This document shows, in pieces, positions 5,766 through 8,313 of a stretch of 8,313 nt of DNA. The translations under genes were made by a program, and so were the position numbers. The first letter of the stretch is position 1. The number at the start of each line of letters is the position of its first letter. The DNA is from Ruminococcaceae bacterium UBA3451. GTDB lineage: Bacteria; Bacillota; Clostridia; Oscillospirales; Acutalibacteraceae. The stretch spans positions 5,395 through 13,707 of the forward strand of contig DFRY01000078.1 of assembly GCA_002378845.1 (NCBI GenBank). The letters are read 5' to 3'. Below the pieces are notes generated by a model. It worked only from the letters and a program-made list of their open reading frames with translations. It was not told where the DNA came from and did not search any database.

Positions 5766-6770
5766 TTATGACCCGGTGCTGTCCAATTCGGCACGTACCT
5801 TCCGCATGATACTCCATACATCATTTCCAAAGTTGCTTACCATAGTAATGCTGATACCTTGCCGCGGCAGGAAGGCAGACACAAAGCTCACCCCGGGGTC
5901 ACTGCCCTGAAAATAGGGGGAATAACCGTTCTCTCCATCTTTTTTCAGCCAGATTCCGTACCCGTAATTGCTGTTGCCGGCTCCGCTATGCCGACTCAAC
6001 ATTTGCAGGGTCATTTCCTGCGAAAGCAGCCGGTGTGACAGCAGGGCGCTCCAAAATCGTTCTATATCTCCAACCGTGGTGAATGCGCCCCCGGCTCCGG
6101 TGCCTTTTACGTCTACACTGTAAATATTCGTATAATACTCCTGCCGTGTTTCGTCCCAAATATAAGAATTGGCGCACCGTGCGGGAAGGCGGTCCAGTTC
6201 ATAATATCCGGTGGAATTCATCCCTGCGGGCAGGAAAACGTGTTCCATCAAAAACACATCAAACGGTACTCCGCTGACTTTTTCCAATATCAGCCCCAGC
6301 ACGACAAAGCCGGTGTTGTTGTACTGAAAGCGCTCTCCTTTTGGGTACAGCATCGGTTTTTCCAGAAAAAGCGGAAGAAGGTCTGCATTGGAGCGGATTT
6401 TATAATTCGGATAATCACGCCACAGTTCCGCGTACTCATCCATTACGCTTTCATCAAAATAGTCCGGAATACCGGAGGTATGAGTCAAAAGCTGGCGCAC
6501 GGTAATGCCCGGGTCAATTTGCCGCCAGTCCATTGCAAGCAAAGTGCCAATGGTATCCTCAAAATGCAGCTGCCCTTTTTCAATCAGCTGCAAAATTCCC
6601 ACAGCAACAAACACCTTGCCCGCCGAAGCCGTGGCAAAACGGGTTTCGGCCGTATTCGGTGTTTGGTTCGGCAAATCCGAATACCCGCGTGCTTCCTGAA
6701 AAAGAACGGTTTTTCCCTGTCGAATCGAAATGCAGCCCTGAAAATCTGCATCCACCCTATTTTGCAGCAT
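5766..6770 (-). CDS. Beta-lactamase-fold serine hydrolase (class C / peptidase S12-like)
   Basis: A 334-residue protein of the Beta-lactamase family PF00144, which includes class C beta-lactamases, D,D-peptidases and esterases. The SxxK motif is S49-AG-K52 (acylated serine S49), the YxN motif is Y150-N-N152 preceded by YPKGERFQ, and LLTHTSGIPDY (95-104) is the usual conserved loop between them. The third motif, normally H/K-x-G, falls in QGSDPGVSF (288-296). There is no signal peptide or membrane anchor, so it appears cytoplasmic, which argues against a role as a periplasmic-type antibiotic resistance enzyme; an esterase or peptidase role is more likely but the substrate is unknown. The ATG at 6770 is chosen because GAGGG lies 6 bases upstream; the ATG at 6788 lacks a ribosome site. 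It has its own promoter at 6880-6908 and a long leader with a hairpin. Confidence 0.88.
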   Translation of the reverse strand: MLQNRVDADFQGCISIRQGKTVLFQEARGYSDLPNQTPNTAETRFATASAGKVFVAVGILQLIEKGQLHFEDTIGTLLAMDWRQIDPGITVRQLLTHTSGIPDYFDESVMDEYAELWRDYPNYKIRSNADLLPLFLEKPMLYPKGERFQYNNTGFVVLGLILEKVSGVPFDVFLMEHVFLPAGMNSTGYYELDRLPARCANSYIWDETRQEYYTNIYSVDVKGTGAGGAFTTVGDIERFWSALLSHRLLSQEMTLQMLSRHSGAGNSNYGYGIWLKKDGENGYSPYFQGSDPGVSFVSAFLPRQGISITMVSNFGNDVWSIMRKVRAELDSTGS

Positions 6771-6802
6771 ATTAATCCCTCGAATCATTCCATTATCACA
6801 GT

Positions 6803-6840
6803 AGGCATAAAAATACGGACGGGCGGGAACCGCCGTCCGT
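6803..6840 (-). terminator. Intrinsic-terminator-like hairpin inside the serine hydrolase leader
   Basis: On the minus strand ACGGACGGCGG pairs with CCGCCCGTCCGT (11 base pairs, one bulged base, 3-base loop, 6840-6815), followed by ATTTTTATGCC. It lies between the promoter at 6880-6908 and the ribosome site at 6781-6777, so it would act on the gene's own transcript. It may be an attenuator, or a backup terminator for read-through from the alpha-glucosidase gene. Confidence 0.6.
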
Positions 6841-6879
6841 CCATATTACGTTATTTTTACCTTGTTTCTATTAAAGGAT

Positions 6880-6908
6880 ATTATAGGCCAAAAATTCCGT
6901 ATGGTCAA
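6880..6908 (-). promoter_or_regulatory. Sigma-A promoter of the serine hydrolase gene
   Basis: On the minus strand TTGACC (6908-6903) and a perfect TATAAT (6885-6880) are separated by exactly 17 bases. Transcription would start near 6873, giving a leader of about 100 bases before the ATG at 6770. Confidence 0.8.
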
Positions 6909-6921
6909 TAGAAACGCGGAA

Positions 6922-6954
6922 CGGAGCGGCCATCCTGTTAGGCTGGCTGCTCCG
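6922..6954 (-). terminator. Hairpin after the alpha-glucosidase gene
   Basis: CGGAGCGGCCATCC and GGCTGGCTGCTCCG form a 14-position stem with one mismatch and one G-T pair around a 5-base loop. It begins 21 bases after the alpha-glucosidase stop on the minus strand. The following sequence is TTCCGCGTTTC, a weak U-tract, so termination efficiency is uncertain. Confidence 0.55.
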
Positions 6955-6975
6955 CTTTACACCCTGCAAATTTCA

Positions 6976-8313
6976 TCATTTTACCGCTTGGCAAATAAAA
7001 ACCAAAGCCTGATAAGGCCGCAGCAAAAGCTTTCCGTCTGCCGGCAAGATGTTTTCCGGATAATTCCCCAGTAGAATGTCTTTGCAGCATACGCCGTTTG
7101 GTAGCGAATACAGCAATTCTTCCCCGGTCAGGTTCAGTACCACCGTCAAAATTTGTTCTTCCAGTTCCCGCCGATAGCAATACACGCTTTTCTGTTCCGG
7201 GTCTAAATCTGTGAAGCTGCCGTAAACCATAACCGGGTTTTCTTTGCGCAGGCGAATCAATTTTTGATAATAACGGAACACGGAATTCGGGTTTTCCAGT
7301 TCCGTCTGCGCGTTGATTGCATGATAATTCGGATTCACTTTAATCCATGGGGTACCCGTCGTGAACCCGGCGTTTTCTTTGTCAGCCCACTGCATGGGCG
7401 TGCGCGCGTTGTCCCTGCCAATTTTGCAAATTGCATCCATCAGCTCGGCCGGTGGATTTTTTCGGTCGGATGCACGCTCCTTTAAAACATTGAAGATTTC
7501 CACATCGCGGAACTCTTCCACCGTATTAAACGGGCAGTTGGTCATTCCAAGCTCTTCGCCCTGATAAATAAAGGGGGTTCCCTTCAGCGTGTGCAGCAGG
7601 GTGGCCAGCATGGTGGCACTTTCGTAATGGTAATTCTTATCGTCGCCAAAACGCGATACCTGCCGCGGCTGGTCGTGATTATTCAGGTACTGGCTGTTCC
7701 AGCCGTCACCCGCAAGGCCGTTCTGCCACTTGGTCAATACTTGTTTCAACTTTTTCGGTTCGTATTTTTGAATGTCCCATTTATCTTTGCCGAAATCCAG
7801 TCCCATGTGTTCAAACTGGAACACCATGTTCAGCTCGCCCCGGCTTTCCCCCACGTATTGCAGGGCGATTTCCGGCGTTACGTTGCTGGTTTCTCCAACC
7901 GTTATCACATTATAATGGCGAAAAGCCTCCCGGTTCATTTCCCGCATAAATTCATGAATTCGCGGCCCGTTCTGATAATAAATCGAAGCGGGCTGCAGCC
8001 CCTCGCCGGGTACGTCCGGCAGGCCCGGCATCTTGGAGTACATATTGGCCGTATCCATTCGGAAGCCGTCAATGCCAAGGTCCAGCCAGAAACGGATGAT
8101 TTCATAAATCTTCTGCCGTACCGCCGGATTTTCCCAATTTAAATCCGGCTGGGAACGGGCGAACAGGTGCATATAATACTGCTCTGTGTTCTGGTCGTAC
8201 TCCCACACCGAACCGCTGAAAATGGATTCCCAGTTGTTCGGCAGTCCGCCGTTCTTGCCGTCGCGCCAAATGTAGTAGTCGCGGTATGGGTTATTGCGCG
8301 ATTTCCGCGCCTC
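6976..8313 (-). CDS. GH13 alpha-glucosidase (oligo-1,6-glucosidase family), 5' end outside window
   Basis: The C-terminal 445 residues of a cytoplasmic GH13 exo-alpha-glucosidase of the oligo-1,6-glucosidase/maltase group, which releases glucose from short maltose- or isomaltose-type sugars. The frame is open to the window edge, and the conserved RDYYIWRDGKNG lies before any start codon, so roughly the first 115-120 residues are outside. Numbering from the edge: GIDGFRMDTAN holds nucleophile D87, TVGET holds acid/base E141, and NNHDQPR holds H213 and D214 of conserved region IV. The small C-terminal beta domain ends at a TAA-type stop 21 bases before a hairpin. The residue after the nucleophile is Thr88; in this family Val there goes with alpha-1,6 and Thr with alpha-1,4 activity, so a maltase-like specificity is inferred. 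No transporter or regulator is visible to confirm the sugar. Trehalose-6-phosphate hydrolase is a less likely alternative. Confidence 0.92.
   Translation of the reverse strand, partial: EARKSRNNPYRDYYIWRDGKNGGLPNNWESIFSGSVWEYDQNTEQYYMHLFARSQPDLNWENPAVRQKIYEIIRFWLDLGIDGFRMDTANMYSKMPGLPDVPGEGLQPASIYYQNGPRIHEFMREMNREAFRHYNVITVGETSNVTPEIALQYVGESRGELNMVFQFEHMGLDFGKDKWDIQKYEPKKLKQVLTKWQNGLAGDGWNSQYLNNHDQPRQVSRFGDDKNYHYESATMLATLLHTLKGTPFIYQGEELGMTNCPFNTVEEFRDVEIFNVLKERASDRKNPPAELMDAICKIGRDNARTPMQWADKENAGFTTGTPWIKVNPNYHAINAQTELENPNSVFRYYQKLIRLRKENPVMVYGSFTDLDPEQKSVYCYRRELEEQILTVVLNLTGEELLYSLPNGVCCKDILLGNYPENILPADGKLLLRPYQALVFICQAVK

Noticed and set aside
5599..5817. 72-codon minus-strand frame containing CTNCDSP
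   Set aside because: Its start lies inside the serine hydrolase gene without a ribosome site and there is only one CxxC pair; not supported as a zinc-ribbon protein.
5766..6770. Antibiotic-resistance beta-lactamase
   Set aside because: The SxxK and YxN motifs are shared by many esterases and peptidases, no signal peptide is present, and the third motif region QGSDPG is not the canonical KTG.
6240..6911. 223-codon plus-strand frame opposite the serine hydrolase
   Set aside because: Antisense shadow; it runs across the hydrolase start and promoter and shows no domain pattern.
7591..8142. 183-codon plus-strand frame inside the alpha-glucosidase gene
   Set aside because: Antisense shadow of the GH13 gene; no ribosome site or recognisable domain.

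Overview
The window looks like ordinary chromosome from an endospore-forming member of the Clostridia, plausibly an Oscillospiraceae/Ruminococcaceae-type anaerobe. This rests on two spore-specific genes (a Tlp-type small acid-soluble protein and a spore photoproduct lyase), strong AGGAGG-type ribosome sites, consensus sigma-A promoters and short U-tailed terminators. The lineage call below Clostridia is inference. I see no transposase, integrase, CRISPR array, tRNA or rRNA, and no break in codon style that suggests recent transfer.

Layout from left to right: a TauE/SafE-family membrane permease (21-791, minus) with a consensus promoter; tlp (1018-1245, plus); a convergent lipoprotein glycoside hydrolase of family GH3 (1342-3183, minus), separated from tlp by a shared hairpin terminator. 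A 341-base AT-rich gap follows, holding the GH3 promoter, a perfect 14-base palindrome over its -35 box, and the terminator of the next gene. That gene is a small four-helix membrane protein of the YvlD/phage-holin-4_2 type (3525-3917, minus). Divergent from it is the spore photoproduct lyase splB (4151-5146, plus), then a convergent DUF3892-like small protein (5195-5494, minus), a beta-lactamase-fold serine hydrolase (5766-6770, minus) and a GH13 alpha-glucosidase cut off by the right edge (6976-8313, minus).

Functionally there are two interleaved themes. One is spore DNA protection and repair: Tlp in the spore core and SplB repairing the UV lesion 5-thyminyl-5,6-dihydrothymine at germination. 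The other is sugar harvest: a surface GH3 exo-beta-glucanase and a cytoplasmic alpha-glucosidase. The genes mostly have their own promoters and terminators and do not form one operon.

I did not find a new multi-gene system. The points most worth checking are: SplB has Ser where the well-studied enzymes have the hydrogen-donor Cys, with two extra Cys just after the cluster motif; splB has no ATG/GTG/TTG start at its conserved N-terminus and seems to use CTG or ATT; the serine-hydrolase mRNA leader carries an intrinsic-terminator-like hairpin downstream of its promoter; and the GH13 enzyme has the Thr associated with alpha-1,4 rather than alpha-1,6 specificity.
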